DNA of 64,000 bases from Prorocentrum cordatum (GCA_963575745.1 CAUYUJ010017993.1:202501-266500), one strand, 5' to 3'; positions 20,995-34,039 are shown, numbered from the stretch's first letter. Notes: a model not told the origin generated them from the sequence alone. Numbers and translations are program-made.

Positions 20995-21116
20995 TGCCGT
21001 CGCTCGGACGTCCATTCCCCGTGTATGTATCGGAATCGCGCGTTTCTGTTGCTCGATAATCCGAGATGCTCCTATGGCCCTCGCCGAAAAATACACACGT
21101 CCGGGCGGTGCCAAGA
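20995..21116 (+). mobile_element. family-J short element, copy J2, inside the LINE
   Basis: TGCCGTCGCTCGGACGTCCA to ACACACGTCCGGGCGGTGCC plus AAGA. Flanks CTACG (20990-20994) and CTAGG (21117-21121) match at four of five bases. It interrupts the minus-strand LINE frame, so it is younger than the LINE. Confidence 0.75.
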
Positions 21117-21429
21117 CTAGGGGACGATGCTTCACTTTCGGTTGCGATCTGAGCCCTCCTCTCCCACGGCCGCGCCCCTCCAGCCACTGCTGTGGCGAGG
21201 GGTTCGGCCTGGCGTCGTCCTCTAGGCCCTGCCTCCAGGTTGCCGAAATAGACAACGCAGACAGGAACTGCCCATACCATTGCGAAGCCCAGCTCCACGA
21301 ATGCGTCGGTCAGCCTTCTCCCATAAGGTTGTTCTGGCGATGCGCCAAAACCATTGAAGAACAAGGTCGTGCCATTCAAGGCGGTGAAGTCCGAGCAGCC
21401 CACTTCAGGGCGCTGCCACCTGGAGCCAT

Positions 21430-22701
21430 CTCTCATGACCAACTCAACCGCCGTCTTGGAATGTTACCGTTTTTTTCCGAACGTAGAGCTATAACTGCTG
21501 CTGCGAGCCCACGAATCCCATCTGGGCCTACGCTCTGGCGGGGCCTCCTGAAGGCGCTTCGCAGCAATATTCCATAACCGATGCGCCCTGAGTCGAACAG
21601 CAGGTCTGGCGAACCACTGTTGCAGCCGTGACTGCAGGCACTTGCGCGGGAAGCATATCCAGGGGCCCTGGCCCGGAGCTTGGATGGCCAAAGCAAGTGC
21701 GAGGCGCGCACATTTGCCATCCGAAGGAATAACTCATGCCGGAGGATGCACTGGCCGTGGTTGCCTTCCGCCAATAGGCCCGTCCTGACCAATTGTAAAA
21801 TGATGCGAAAATGTCGGGTGTCCTGGCATACAGCGCCACGCGCGCGTGCGTGCGTCCAGAATTAACCGGTCGCTTAACCCACGTGGCTCTCGCAGTGCGA
21901 CGTAAGCCTCCTTGATCCATTGCAGCAGCGCGCACTTGGCAACTGTGGCCGCGCCGCGAAACCTCGCCGTCGCAATTGTGGAGCAATGTCGACGGCGCCG
22001 CTGGGGGGCGAGCATGCGACCGCTACCACTGACTTTGGCGACGCGTCTGGGCGCCACTTCGCGCGCTCATTGAAGGCGCCGCCCAGACAGGCCGTGACTT
22101 GCTTCGCCACTGCCCCACGTGACCCCGACATCCTCTGCGACAAATCATCAATCCAGATGCGGTGCCCCAATGGACGGACGCGCGAAACCTCGGCAATACC
22201 AAGATGCGCCGTGCATCGAGCAAGCCACGCATCTGATCTTAAAACCTCGAATGGGGCTACGACCCACTAAACGACTTCACAAACAGCTCCATGCTCGAGG
22301 GCGCGTGCCGCACCGCACTGGGCAACCTCTAAATCCAGCATGGTTGGAAGACGTCCCATTTCGAAGGCAGCAGGCGCAAGGAGGCCCCAGTCGATGCCGT
22401 CATTGAGCGCCCTGATGTCCAACATGCCGCGGCTCGAGGGGAACTTCGCCCGCCCTGCCACTTCGTCCGCAAACGTGCCATGAAACACCTCAACCAAAGA
22501 ACTGTTACCCCGCATGGCTGCGCCCCACTCTTTTTCAACCAATCCGCACCGTTGGCGCACTTGCGCTTCCCGGATACCTGACCAAATCCTCCTACTATAA
22601 AGATGAGTCCTACGACCCAGTTCCCACCCACCTTTTTTTGAAAGTATTCTTCCAATCGCCAGTTGCGCTTGATGAGGCCATGCGAGAGCAACCTCGATCA
22701 T
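21430..22701 (-). pseudogene. LINE reverse transcriptase domain, broken
   Basis: The minus strand shows a motif A equivalent, MLDIRALNDGIDWGLL (first Asp near 22418), and a motif C equivalent, HRIWIDDLSQRMSG (the DD pair at 22144-22149). Motif C is followed by a thumb-side stretch, ASPKSVVAVACSP. The motifs lie in different frames with at least two shifts between them. Known: the paired Asp of motif C and the Asp of motif A form the RT active site. All three Asp codons survive, but the frame does not. Confidence 0.75.
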
Positions 22702-22849
22702 TTTCCCACCAGCGGCGCAAGCTCCTCGAGGAGCCCCTGGGCATCCCGTCGATGCCCAGTGGTGGTGGTGGGGGGCGATCAGTTCCGAGTCCTGTCTTGC
22801 ATCTCCTGCCGCGAGCCGTCATGCGCGCATCCTACGAGGTGGTGGAATC

Positions 22850-24420
<1,571 letters not shown>

Positions 24421-24424
24421 ACTC

Positions 24425-25640
24425 CCAAAGCTCGATGGGAACGTGAACACTCGGCTTGACGCCATCAGCTGGCACTCCCAGGGGCCGAGGCTCAACTCGC
24501 CGATTCACGACTTGCGGATGGGGGGGGGGGCCCAAAACTCCCATTCCGGGCTGCCGACTGCCCAGCCTGCCGTTTTGCCTGCTCGGCCGAAAGGGACGAA
24601 GCTGCAGGTTGACCAACGTGCGAAACTTGCGCGTTACGTTGCTCGCGCTCCAGCGGGCTGACGCATGATGCATCTGCCCGCGGGACCTCCGCGTCGAGAT
24701 CGACAAGGCCAGCGTCGCCCTCGCCCGGGGCGCCCAGACGGGCACCGCGCATCTCTCGCACTCCTGCCCGCCGCAGGCTTGGCCCAGGGTCGCCTGCGCC
24801 CGTGGCCGACTGACTTGCGGGTGCCGAGCCGCGCGCATCAGACGCCGCGAAAGGAGCTGGGCCCCCGCGCCGCGGATGGCCAGCACGAGGCCCATGAGCG
24901 GCCGTCAGGGCGCGTCCAGGACGGGTTCCAACCTGGCGGTGCAGGACAGCGCGGCCTCTGAGACTGCGCCACGGCCCGGCGCGCCTTCTCTCCAGCGTCG
25001 CATGCGAAATCCACGTCGGGAACCGCCGCGCGTCCATTTGCCCTCTTGACGAAATTGGTCTTGGGGGAGACGCCGGGCCCATGTTCCAAACGCCGGGACA
25101 AACGCGCGGCAACTTGAGAGCTTTGAGGAACACGCCCAGCTTGTGGAATTGAGCTGCGTCTCGGCCAGACAACCAAATCGAAGCCAACGCATAACGCATG
25201 ATCAGCACAACTGGAAGCCGTCTGAGACGCAGAACCGACGCACCGAACGCATCCACTGCGCCACAACCCTCGACCTTCACGGCTCCAGCTTGCTTGGCCT
25301 CGCCCAGGGTCTCCGCGTGCAAGTGCCCCTTCGAGAGGGGTCGCTCGCCCAACCCGTTCGCCTTGTCGATCTGCGTGCACCCCTCCTGGCGCCCCGAGGG
25401 TCGCGCGGGGATGCCGAAAGGCATAAGTTTGTGATGGCCAGCTTTTGCGCCCCAGGTGCGCAGCTGACTCGTGGCGACATGCGTCGCAGCAACCCCCAAG
25501 GAATTGCGAGGGCTCGCTCGATCATAGAGGCATGTCCACACCCGATGGCCCATGGCAGCGCCATTAATAGGACATGAACGAAGTCGACCCCTCCTCACTA
25601 GACTCGCGCGACAAAACTTACGCCTGGACTTGTGCATATG
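24425..25640 (-). pseudogene. LINE AP-type endonuclease domain, broken
   Basis: The minus strand reads LGVAATHVATSQLRTWGAKA at the N-side, then AGAVKVEGCGAV and VCPGVWNMGP near 25080-25095. After a frame change it reads VPDVDFACDAG, and near the end VVNRRVEPRPLG...PSVHVPIEL (24430-24520). Known: these endonucleases carry a GDWNM-type strand with a catalytic Asp and a terminal SDH. Here the Asp position of GDWNM is Val and the SDH is SVH, so catalytic residues appear lost as well as the frame. Confidence 0.68.
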
Positions 25641-25685
25641 GGCGAAGCTGCTCGCCTACTTGCACATAGTCTCAGGCGCTGACCG

Positions 25686-26697
25686 TCAAGCAGTGTCGGC
25701 TGGGGCTGCTTGCGACGGCGAAGCCGCGGCCGTGGTGCCTCCTCCGCCGGCACTGCCCTTGCCCGTGGCCGGCTTCGTCATCTTGTCCGCCGCTTGAAAC
25801 TTCGCCGCCTTGGCCGCAATGGCCTGGGCCTGCTGCTCATCCGTCCCCTTCTGCTCGCCACTGCGCTCTTGCTGTGCCGCCGCCTCGGTGCCCCCTGCTG
25901 GTGCTGGCGCCGCGGATGCCGTGCCCGCCATGCCCGTGCTTGCTGCGGTCTGCCCAGGCGGAGCTCCCGCAGCGTCGCCATCGTCCTCCTGAACCCTACG
26001 CTTCTTGGCCGCGAGCATGGCCGCGATGGACTCCTTGACCTTCGAAGGCTTGTCCGGCCGCACGATACGTCCAACGCCGCCCCATGACCCTCAAGTGTGC
26101 TCCCCGACTCCTTGTCATTGCCGATGTTTTCAGCCCTTCCCATAACAGCAGCCGCCCACTTCGTTGCAAGCTCCACCGTCCCCAAAGCCTCGGCCGCTGC
26201 GGTTTCCTTCTGCTCGGCCGCAGCCAGAAACGTCCTGAGGCGGAACACCTTGGCGATGCACAGGTCGTGGCTGTTACCCCTCCTGACCCCATCCGCCTCT
26301 GCCGCAAGATCGGTGCTGCCTCCATTTTCGGCGGTTTTCTGATGAGCTCGCTCCTGGCTTTAAAACCATTATTGAATTCGGGACCCGTCGTGTTCTTCAT
26401 GGCCTCGATGACGTAATCAAGAACCGTGCCAAGCCTGGACCATGGAGCACGCGAACGGCCCGACGACGACGGCACGTCCGCATCCTCATTGGTGATTTCC
26501 TTGTCTGGGAAAAAGGAAACGGTTCGGCGAATGAGAACGAGAGGCTCGGCATGACGTCCGTTTCTGCTGAAACAACATGACGCTGCGACGCGGGAGCCAC
26601 ACATGCCTTGGCTATTCTGGACAATGGCATTACATTCGCATCGACCGCACCTCGCACACCGGCTCCATGGTCCATCGCTGGAACCGAACCCTGACAT
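25686..26697 (-). pseudogene. LINE ORF1-like region, broken
   Basis: Three overlapping minus-strand frames join into one protein-like stretch. A Cys-rich start, SRCARCGRCECNAIVQNSQG, could be a degraded zinc finger. Then comes DYVIEAMKNTTGPEFNNGF and a helical segment, LRTFLAAAEQKETAAAEALG. The Ala/Lys-rich tail SKVKESIAAMLAAKKRRVQE ends in an Ala/Gly/Gln-rich stretch. At least two frameshifts separate the parts. Function is inferred only from position upstream of EN. Confidence 0.5.
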
Positions 26698-26819
26698 GAT
26701 GAAATTCTGCTTTGGCCAACGATGACTGGATTCCTGGCTGGGAGCCTCCGCTCCATGTCAGCGTCTCGCGCAGGCATAGAATGGGCCCCAGCAGCACGCT
26801 CGGGCCTGAATGTTTTGAA

Positions 26820-26975
26820 AGGAGGGGGAGGAGGAGGAGGAGGAGGAGGAGGACGAGGAGGAGGAGGAGGAGGAGGAGGAGGAGGAGGAGGAGGAGGAGC
26901 AGGAGCAGGAGGAGGAGGAGGAGGAGGAGAGGCTGGGGAAGAAGGAGGAGGAGGAGGGGGAGGTCCGAGGATCAG
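26820..26975 (+). repeat. (GGA)n array
   Basis: GGA triplets with GAC, GCA and GCT interruptions. Confidence 0.95.
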
Positions 26976-26989
26976 GGAGAAGGTTGGTA

Positions 26990-27185
26990 CATGAGGGTAT
27001 GGCGACCCCCCGTCATCGATTTCGTGGGGTTCCCGGGGCTGGGCACCAAGAGTCTGGGCCCAACTCGGGAATATGCGCTGTGCCGGCATCCATCCTCGAT
27101 AGGGGTGCATCTGGATTGCTCCTCAGGGTTTCACCCTCCTTTTCTGATAGCCATGATTTTTACCGGGGAAGGGGAGGACTCGGGG
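26990..27185 (+). mobile_element. diverged family-B element, copy B4
   Basis: Keeps TTTCGTGGGGTTCC, GGGCCCAACTCGGGA, CTCGATAGGGGTGC, TTTCTGATAGCC and GACTCGGGGACTTC in the same order as 40931-41151, with many substitutions. Target duplication is not recognisable. Confidence 0.65.
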
Positions 27186-27212
27186 ACTTCGGATCGGATG
27201 TAAAAGGAAGTC

Positions 27213-27375
27213 GGTGAGGGGGGGCGGTGTCAGCTGTGAACGATTCAACTCACGTTGCCGGTTTTCCAGGCGCCTCCTTGCGCAAGGCGCCAATGCATCG
27301 AAGCAAAACCGGCGGCATGCAGCAGATGTTGTACCACCCCCACTTTCCCAACCCTTCGCTTCGTCCGAGCCGAAA
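27213..27375 (+). mobile_element. diverged family-M element, copy M4
   Basis: Keeps CAACTCACGTTGCCGGTTTT, CAGGCGCCTCC, GCATGCAGCAGATGTTGTAC and ACTTTCCCAACCC from the family-M consensus (43320-43515). Ends eroded. Confidence 0.6.
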
Positions 27376-27394
27376 GGTGGGCGCAGGAGGAGGA

Positions 27395-27500
27395 TCAGCA
27401 GGACGTGAACGACGAGGGCAAGGACGAGGACGAGGACGAGGAGGAGGAGGAGGAGGAGGAGGCCCAGGAGGACGACGAGGACGAGGACGAGGATGATGCG
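27395..27500 (+). repeat. GGAC/GAGGAC purine-rich array
   Basis: Tandem GAGGACGAGGACGAGG and GGAGGA units. Confidence 0.85.
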
Positions 27501-27606
27501 CAAGGAAGCACCAGCAGGCGGAGGGAGAGGGGGAGGGCAGTCGGAGAAGGGACAACGAGTAGGGAGAAGGAGGAGGGAGAACGAGATGGCAGAATGATGA
27601 TTTGAG

Positions 27607-27715
27607 GATGGGGAGGAGGAGGAGGAGGAGGAGGAGGAGGAGGAGGAGGAGGAGGAGGAGGAGGAGGAGGAGGAGGAGGAGGAGGAGGAGGAGGACGAGG
27701 AGGAGGATGGGGAGG
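27607..27715 (+). repeat. (GGA)n array
   Basis: Nearly pure GGA triplets. Confidence 0.95.
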
Positions 27716-27779
27716 AGGAAGCATAGCGCGGAGCACACTGGCAAGGAGCGTCCGCGATCGTGGGTGGAAGGAGCGGAGT

Positions 27780-27892
27780 AAGCAGCTGCTGCTGCTGCTG
27801 CTGCTGCTGCTGCCGCTGCTGGTGCAGCTGCCGCTGCTGCTGCTGCTGGTGCTGCTGCTGCTTTTCTTCGTCCTCCCTCTGCTGCCGCTGTG
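27780..27892 (+). repeat. (CTG)n-type triplet array
   Basis: CTG with CCG, GTG and TTC variants; reads poly-Leu or poly-Gln depending on strand. Confidence 0.9.
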
Positions 27893-27899
27893 GCTGATC

Positions 27900-28520
27900 C
27901 TCCTCGACCTCCTCATCCGTGTTTGCCTCTGCCCCCCTTGTCGTCACCCACCGTGATTTTGCCCGCGACCCGATCGGGACGCGCCTGCTGCGGCCAGCCG
28001 GGGCTGCCAAGGGGAGGGGAGTGCGCAGCCCGAGGCCTTACCCACCGACTGTCCCTGCTGCGGCTCCCCTCCCCGCAGGGGCCCGGCCTAGGCAGTGAGC
28101 GCTCTCCTGCAGGGGCGGGGCGCGGGGGGCAGCCGGGGAGCCCCCGGGGGGGAGGAGCTGGGGAGCGCGGCCCCTGCAGGAGGGCAGGGAGGGCACGCGA
28201 TGGCAGGAAGGAGGGGATGGCGAGGCAGCGGCGAGGGAGGAAGGGAGGGAGGACGAGTAACCCATGCCATGTTTTTCGCCCAGGCTGGCGGAGGCGTGGC
28301 TCGAGATCCACTCGGGAGGGAGGAGGAGGAGGCACCCCACGAGCTGGCAGCCAGCGGTCGCCAGGCGAGCGGCCGGTCCAAGGCGACGCGCAGCGCCGTG
28401 GCGCGCCCCAGCCCCACGACGGCGACGCACGCACTGGGCAGCCCCTGTGCTCCCACTCCTCAGCAGCCAGCGCCTCGTCAACAGTCAATGACTGCGGCGC
28501 GCGGCGCTCTGCCTGCCCGC
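27900..28520. other. unassigned GC-rich sequence
   Basis: Several overlapping open frames on both strands with no recognisable domain. Local hairpin-like GGGGCGGGG and CCCCGCAGGGGC words. Confidence 0.3.
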
Positions 28521-28525
28521 AGAAG

Positions 28526-28710
28526 TCGGCTATACGTAAGAGTGACCCTGCGTAAGAGTGACCTTTGGTGCGCGGCTTTTTGGGGGCCGCGTGGGGACCA
28601 AACCTGGGCGCGCAAGCCGTTGCTCCTGCGTCGTTTTCAGCCATCTGGGGACCCATCTGTGCCCGCACTGAAGGTCACTCCGGCGAAAGGTCACTCTTAC
28701 GTCTAGTCGA
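28526..28710 (+). mobile_element. inverted-repeat element X (185 bp)
   Basis: Starts TCGGCTATACGTAAGAGTGA and ends TCACTCTTACGTCTAGTCGA, which are inverted repeats. Perfect 5-bp duplication AGAAG at 28521-28525 and 28711-28715. The terminal word GTAAGAGTGACC is repeated just inside the left end. Non-coding. Confidence 0.88.
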
Positions 28711-28715
28711 AGAAG

Positions 28716-29260
28716 TCCCGATACCACCTGGCAGGCGGCCTGGAGACCCGCCAGGCGCGTCCTCGCGAGGCGCCCGCGCCTGCTGCACCAGACCCTCGGC
28801 CCCCCGTGCGCCACAGGGCGCGGCCGCTGCTGGCAGCAGGTTGGGGGGCCGAGAACGCCTGGGAGGCGCGCTGCGTCTCCTCCTCCTCCTCCTCCTCCTC
28901 CTCCTCCTCCTCCTCCTCCTCCGCCAGCACGCACAACCGCGAGCATCCCTCTGTGGCGCGTGCCTGCGCCCCTCGCCGGCCACCAGCTGCAGCGCGGGCC
29001 TCGAAGGGTGCGCACAGCGGCCGCGCCGGCACGTCAGGCAACGCAGCGCCCCGTGCTCCTCGAACGGCCCGGTCGCGAGCTCCGCCGGGGAGCACGGGGC
29101 GAACCGCCCCCTCGGCTGCCTCGGCCTCGCACGCCGGGTGCTCGCAGACGAGGCGCTGGAGGGTACTCGTTGGAGCCCGCGGCGCGCCTCTTCCCCGCCC
29201 GCTCGACGGCGCCGCGACCGGCTGGGAGGAGGAAGGGATGGCGGAGGAGGAGGACACCCT
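28716..29260 (-). other. coding-like GC-rich island, minus strand
   Basis: A minus-strand frame with LVCEHPACEAEAAEG and Arg/Ala-rich sequence. A neighbouring frame reads GPFEEHGALRCLTCRRGRC, so paired-Cys words occur in two frames as if shifted. A poly-Glu stretch comes from the CTC array at 28875-28922. Could be a decayed exon. Unrecognised. Confidence 0.25.
28875..28922 (+). repeat. (CTC)n array
   Basis: Sixteen or so CTC triplets. Confidence 0.95.
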
Positions 29261-29284
29261 CGGCAGTTTCTGTTTTGAAGGTCG

Positions 29285-29495
29285 GCGGCCCGCCCGCCCT
29301 CCTACCTCCCTCGCTCCTTCCTCATCGCTCGCCCTTCCTCATCATTCCTCCGCCCTCCTCGTCCTTCCGCCTTCGTCCCCCTTCCTCCTCCTTCCTCTCT
29401 CCTCCTCCTCCCTCCTTCCCCATCCATCCTCCACCTCCTGCTTCTCCTCCTCCTCCCCTCCCTCTCCTCCTCCTCCTCCTCCTCCTCCTCCTCCG
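29285..29495 (+). repeat. degenerate CCTCCTT-rich array
   Basis: CTCCTTCCTC words grading into pure CTC at 29460-29495. Confidence 0.8.
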
Positions 29496-29590
29496 CGATC
29501 CTTCCCTCCTGACTGCTCCTTCCTCCTCGAAGCCGCCGCCCGCCGCCCGCACCCTCCACCCACCGACGCGGCCGCGTCCAGGCCATCCAC

Positions 29591-29721
29591 TGGCCATCGC
29601 TCGGACGTCCATTCCCTGTGTTTTTTTCGCTTACGTGCGTGTTTTTTTTCCGCCAAGCGATCAAGGATACTCCTCGATGGTCCTCGCCGAAGGAAACATG
29701 CACACGTCCGAGCGATGCCAA
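29591..29721 (+). mobile_element. family-J short element, copy J3
   Basis: CATCGCTCGGACGTCCATTC on the left, CACACGTCCGAGCGATGCCA on the right, interior TACTCCTCGATGGTCCTCGC. The best inverted ends of the family. Target duplication unclear. Confidence 0.82.
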
Positions 29722-29944
29722 GTTCACAGGGCGCGACGGCCCCCTGAGGCAGGCCCAGCTCCGCAGCACGCGACAGCCCCCCGAGGCAGGCCCGGGTTGC
29801 AAGACGACCACTGCTTCCATGCCGGGGGACATGCCCACCGCCCCCCCACGCAGGCCTGCTGCCTGGACAGAGGCAGTGGACATGCAATGACATGTACGAT
29901 GGATCGCCGCCCGAAGCGCCTGGGATGCTCCTGGAGGCCTCCCA

Positions 29945-30165
29945 AACGAGTTCGAGCAGATTAGCTCGGAGCGTTGCGGCGCATCGCCGGTGCGTCGGTG
30001 ATGCCTCGGTGGCGTCGGCGACGCGTCGGCCACGTCGGCGTGGAGCAAAAATCAGGATGCACATCGAGCCGCATGGCCGATGCATCGGCGCTGCGGCGTG
30101 GAGCAAAAATCAGGATGCACATCGAGCCGCATCGCCGATGCATCGGCGCTGCGGCGCGATAAACC
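29945..30165 (+). mobile_element. family-C relative C3 with a tandem internal duplication
   Basis: Contains GCATCGAGCCGCAT-type and GATGCATCGGC units as in C1. The 58 bp unit beginning GGCGTGGAGCAAAAATCAGG occurs twice in tandem (about 30033-30150). Confidence 0.65.
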
Positions 30166-30234
30166 GACGACGATCAAAATCGGGCCTTACGCGAGATGGC
30201 ATGCCGACCTTACCCATCGGTCGGAAGAAGTAAG

Positions 30235-30400
30235 TAGAAACATGAAGTAGGAAGGCGTTGGAAATAGATTGGGTTTCCGCACACCTCCTGAAGAGGAAGG
30301 AAGAGGGAAAACCACTCGGCCCTTGAAGTAGGAAGGCGCTGAAAGTAGATTGGAATCTGGGAATCCAAAAATACCTACTTTCAACGACCGATGGGTACGC
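30235..30400 (+). repeat. family-L dispersed repeat, copy L2
   Basis: Carries GAAGTAGGAAGGCGYTG twice (about 30247 and 30327), then GGGAATCCAAAAATACCTAC and TTTCAACGACCGATGG, shared with 4190-4305. Confidence 0.75.
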
Positions 30401-31770
30401 GGCAACTCATGCGGGCCGCCAGCACGGCACGCCACAGTGGAGACAAGGGCGCCAACGCACGACCTCACGCGGGCAGTTCACGCGCCAGTGTCGGCGCAGA
30501 CGACCCCCGTGGTCTTGCGTCGCTCGTGTGGGAGGCCTCGAACCCCGCGAGCACTTCCGTTTTTTTGGTCGTCAAAGGCTTCACGACTTCTGCCGTCCCT
30601 CGGCTCGCGCTGGAGCGGCCGCAATCTGCTCCACTTGCCCGTGAAGGCCTCTGGTTTTACCCGGATTTGCCCGAATTTGACGGGATCTACCTGGAACTAT
30701 CCGCATTTATCTGGACTTCTCTGGCTCCATCCCCGACGATGAGAAGGACGAGGAGGACAGACACGCATGACAAGGTGAGCGGCAGGAATAGGAGGGGAAG
30801 CAGGACGAGCAGGACATACGGAGTAGGTGGAAGGGAAGGAGGGTGAGGAGGAGAAGAAGGGGAGCGGGAGGAAGAGAGGTTCAGGGGGAGCAGGAGGAGG
30901 TAGAAGAAGGACAGGGGGAGGTGCAGGAGTAGCATGTTGAGCAGCCGCAGCAGGAAGAGGACAACGGGTCGATTGGCGAAGAGTCGCCAAGCCCTTGGGA
31001 ATTCCGTGCTGCGGGCTGCGCAGCCCCGTCCCGCGGGGGGCGGCGCGCCCGGCTCGGCCGAGGCAGCGCTGCACCTGCGGCGTGCTCCCGCCCGCGCGCG
31101 CGCCGACCACCTCACTGGCCAGGCCAGACCTCGGGCTGTGCAGGGACCGACCGTCCCGGCCTTCCTACAGGCCTACCGTCGGGGCGTTGACCTAAGGAAC
31201 CCTAAATAAGGAACGAGGCCCCTTTTTTCCATAAGTTAACCTTCGATTTCCGGTCGAAAGAATAAAGAAAGCCTGAGGCAAGCTGTGAAACACTTAAGGA
31301 ACGCGGAGCCCCTCCCCAACGAAAAGGGTTCCTTCTTCAGGGCCCCGACTGTACCACGACATGGTCTTAGAAACCCAACAATGTTCCAAGAACCGAAGTC
31401 ACGTTTTTAGAAAATCAGCCCGAGGTGTTAAAAGAAGCAAGTCCCAGCCAACACTGTCCTGAGAACATGATTTGGTAGGCCTATAGGCGGGCCAGGACGC
31501 TTCGCCACTGCTTGACGTCGGGGAAGAATCCGTTGAGCAGGGACCGACCGCCCCGGCAGCTTGTACGTAGGCCTAACACGACGAGACGTAATCATAACAA
31601 AACGATGATCTAAGAACACAAACATAGGCAATGCTCTTTGACCATGGAGCCGACGTAAGGAAGCGAGACAGCCTCAGCCAGAAATGCTCTCAGAATTTGT
31701 CGTGCAAGCCACCGAAGACTCTGACTTCGGTGAGCCTGCAGCAGAAGCAGTAGAAACAGCATCAGCATCA
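30401..31770. other. unassigned sequence with a purine tract
   Basis: No gene found. 30730-30930 is AGGAGGA/GGGGAGCAGGAGG-type purine-rich DNA. The rest is ordinary-complexity DNA with a few redundant words (GGACCGACCGYCCCGGC near 31143 and 31540). Confidence 0.35.
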
Positions 31771-31775
31771 ACTCT

Positions 31776-31902
31776 TGGCGCTCTGCGCGGGTTTCTTGGA
31801 TCTGCGCCAGGCCCCCCTCCCTGGCGCGCGGAGCGCGCCAAAGGCGGCGCCGGAGACGCCGCCAGGGGGGACCAGCGCCGATCTAAGAAACCCGCGGGGA
31901 GC
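31776..31902 (+). mobile_element. family-H fold-back element, copy H3
   Basis: Arms GGCGCTCTGCGCGGGTTTCT and AGAAACCCGCGGGGAGCGCC, then GGATCTGCGCCAGG and CCAGCGCCGATCT, with the GCGCGCGGAGCGCGCC core. Shorter arms than H2. Confidence 0.85.
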
Positions 31903-31909
31903 GCCAATC

Positions 31910-32390
31910 CTTCTGCCGTTTTTCTTCTTCTCCGGTTCAGGCAAGCCAGGACGCCTGGCCGCTGCTTGCGAGTCCGAGCCGGGCAGGGTCACGCGCGGGC
32001 CCGCTGCGGCGTACCGGCGCGCTGCTGCGGCGTGCGGGCGCGCCCCGCAGCCCTGCCGCCGGTCCCCACGCTCTTGCCGGCGGTGCCCGCGCTCGCCGCG
32101 GACTGCTCTTGCTCGGACTCGGACTGCTCCTCCTCCTCCTCCTCCTCCTCGTCGGCGGCTGAGGGGCAAAAGAGCCAATACTTCCATCGCTCGCGAGAAC
32201 GAACGCCCGTGGCTGGTCCCGCGTCCCCCCCCCTTCCAACCCCCCTCTTGGCCAGGTCACGATCCTCGCCGGCGCCGTCTGGGAATGAGCCATCCTCAGG
32301 CATTCCCAGACGGCGCTGGCGCGAATCGTGGCTTGAGTAGCCCAGTCCTCCCCTCCTTGGATGCTCGTTCTGGGGACCTCCCTGGAGCCA
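31910..32390. other. unassigned GC-rich sequence
   Basis: Includes a 24-base CTC run at about 32127. No recognisable domain. Confidence 0.3.
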
Positions 32391-32394
32391 CTCG

Positions 32395-32520
32395 CTCCAC
32401 TCGTGCGTCGAAGCTGCGTCGAATGTCAGTCGAGTTGGGTCGACCCTGAGTCGGGTCTGAGTCGAACTTGAGTCGAACTGGGGTCGAACTGGGGTCGAAA
32501 TGGGGTCGACCAGATCCGTT
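32395..32520 (+). repeat. GTCGAAC minisatellite
   Basis: Tandem GAGTCGAACTGGGGTCGAA-type units of about 10-20 bp. Confidence 0.8.
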
Positions 32521-32628
32521 AGGTGGGCTCCAGGAAGGTCCCCGAAACGAGCATCGAACCCTCCCCCCCCTCCCAGTCATGCCCGTTATCGCCCCAGGGA
32601 AATTAAGAAAAGGTCTCCAGGGCGGCCG

Positions 32629-32785
32629 GCTCAGGGGGAAGCCTCGACCTGGCATCGGCGGCAGAATCGCCGATGGACCGGCGATAGCCGAGCCACACGT
32701 TCCTGGCTGGGGTGGCCCAACAGGTCCGTATCGGCGAAGAATGGGCGAGTGGGGGTCGATGCGTTCCCCCCTGAGCCCATTCTCT
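32629..32785 (+). mobile_element. family-W element, copy W2
   Basis: GGCTCAGGGGGAAGCCTCGA on the left, GATGCGTTCCCCCCTGAGCC on the right, inverted. Interior GCATCGGCGGCAGAATCGCC and CTGGGGTGGCCCAACAGG. Reference for recognising W3 and W4. Confidence 0.75.
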
Positions 32786-32869
32786 CCATCACGTTGCCCA
32801 TGAGGCTGCGGGGTCGGACGGAAAGAGGGATCAACATTATCCCAGTGCGACCCTACCTAAGAGTTGGGA

Positions 32870-33060
32870 CATCTACCGAAAGCAACATCTACAGCTACAC
32901 CGACAACTGCATTCACATCTACACATGAATCTACATATGCATCAACATCAACAGCGAGACTCACATCTACATCTGCGTCCACATCTACATCTACCCCTAC
33001 ATGTTCATCTACATCTACACCTACATCCACATATACACCTACATATACATCTACACGTTC
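32870..33060 (+). repeat. CTACAT hexamer array
   Basis: ACATCTACATCTACACC-type hexamers, with some CATATA variants. Confidence 0.9.
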
Positions 33061-33074
33061 GCATTGGTGTTGCC

Positions 33075-33660
33075 TTTTGCGTTACATGCTATGTTATGTT
33101 ATGCTATTTTATGCCTGGCTATGCTATGATATGCTATGCTGTGCTGATGCTGCGCTGCGCTATGCTGCGCTGCGCTGCGCTGCGCTGCGCTAAGCTAAGC
33201 TAAGCTAAAGTAAGCTCATCTATGATTCGCAATGATATGATATGTCATGATAAGCTGCGATATGTTATGATGTGATCTGCTATGTTGCGCTATGCTATGC
33301 TATGCTATGCTCGGCTAGGCTAGGCTAGGCTATGATATGCGGCGTTATGTTATGATATGCGGTGTTATGCTATGCTGCGCTATGCTATGCTATACTATGC
33401 TATGATGTGCTATACTATGCTATACTGCGCTGTGGTATGCTAAGATATGCTATGCTATGCTGAGCTATGCGATGCAATGCAATGCTATGCTTGGCTATGC
33501 TATGCTGTGCTAACGCTGCGCTGCTCTATGCTGCGCTGCGCTGAGCTAGGCCAAGGTAAGCTCAGCTAAGCCAAGCCAAGCCAAGCTCAGCTAAGCTAAG
33601 CTAAGCTAAGATAAGCTAAGCTAAGCTAAGCTAAGCTAGGCTAGGTTAGGCCAGGCAAAG
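33075..33660 (+). repeat. period-5 array of GCTAT, GCTGC and GCTAA words
   Basis: About 590 bases with a strict period of five for long stretches: GCTAT in the first two thirds, blocks of GCTGC, and GCTAA/GCCAA in the last third. No coding frame is possible for long because the period is not a multiple of three. Confidence 0.92.
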
Positions 33661-34039
33661 CGGGGGATACTGGGGGAACCGCAGGGCGGATGCCGGGGGA
33701 ACCGCCCGGGGCGTGTTCCACTGCCCGGCCCTTTAAGCACAGCCAGCCAGCAAGAACCCTTCTACGCAGAGCCTAGGTAGGGAAAAAGAGCCCGAATCCC
33801 CGACGGCATGACTTCGCCAATCCCGGCACTCTCCCTGGCTTTCGGCCGCGGGTGTCGCCTGCCGAGATTGGTGAGGTGGTCACCTGATGCCCCCCGAACG
33901 ATTGGGGCCTCTGGGGGGCAGTCTGAAGGCCCCGTGACCATCCGCGTGACTCCCGGAAGCCGCGGACCGGGAGAACCGAAAGAGCGCTTTCCGACGCTGC
34001 TGGCGGGGGGAGGGGGGTTCGCCACCCGCCCTCAGACGA

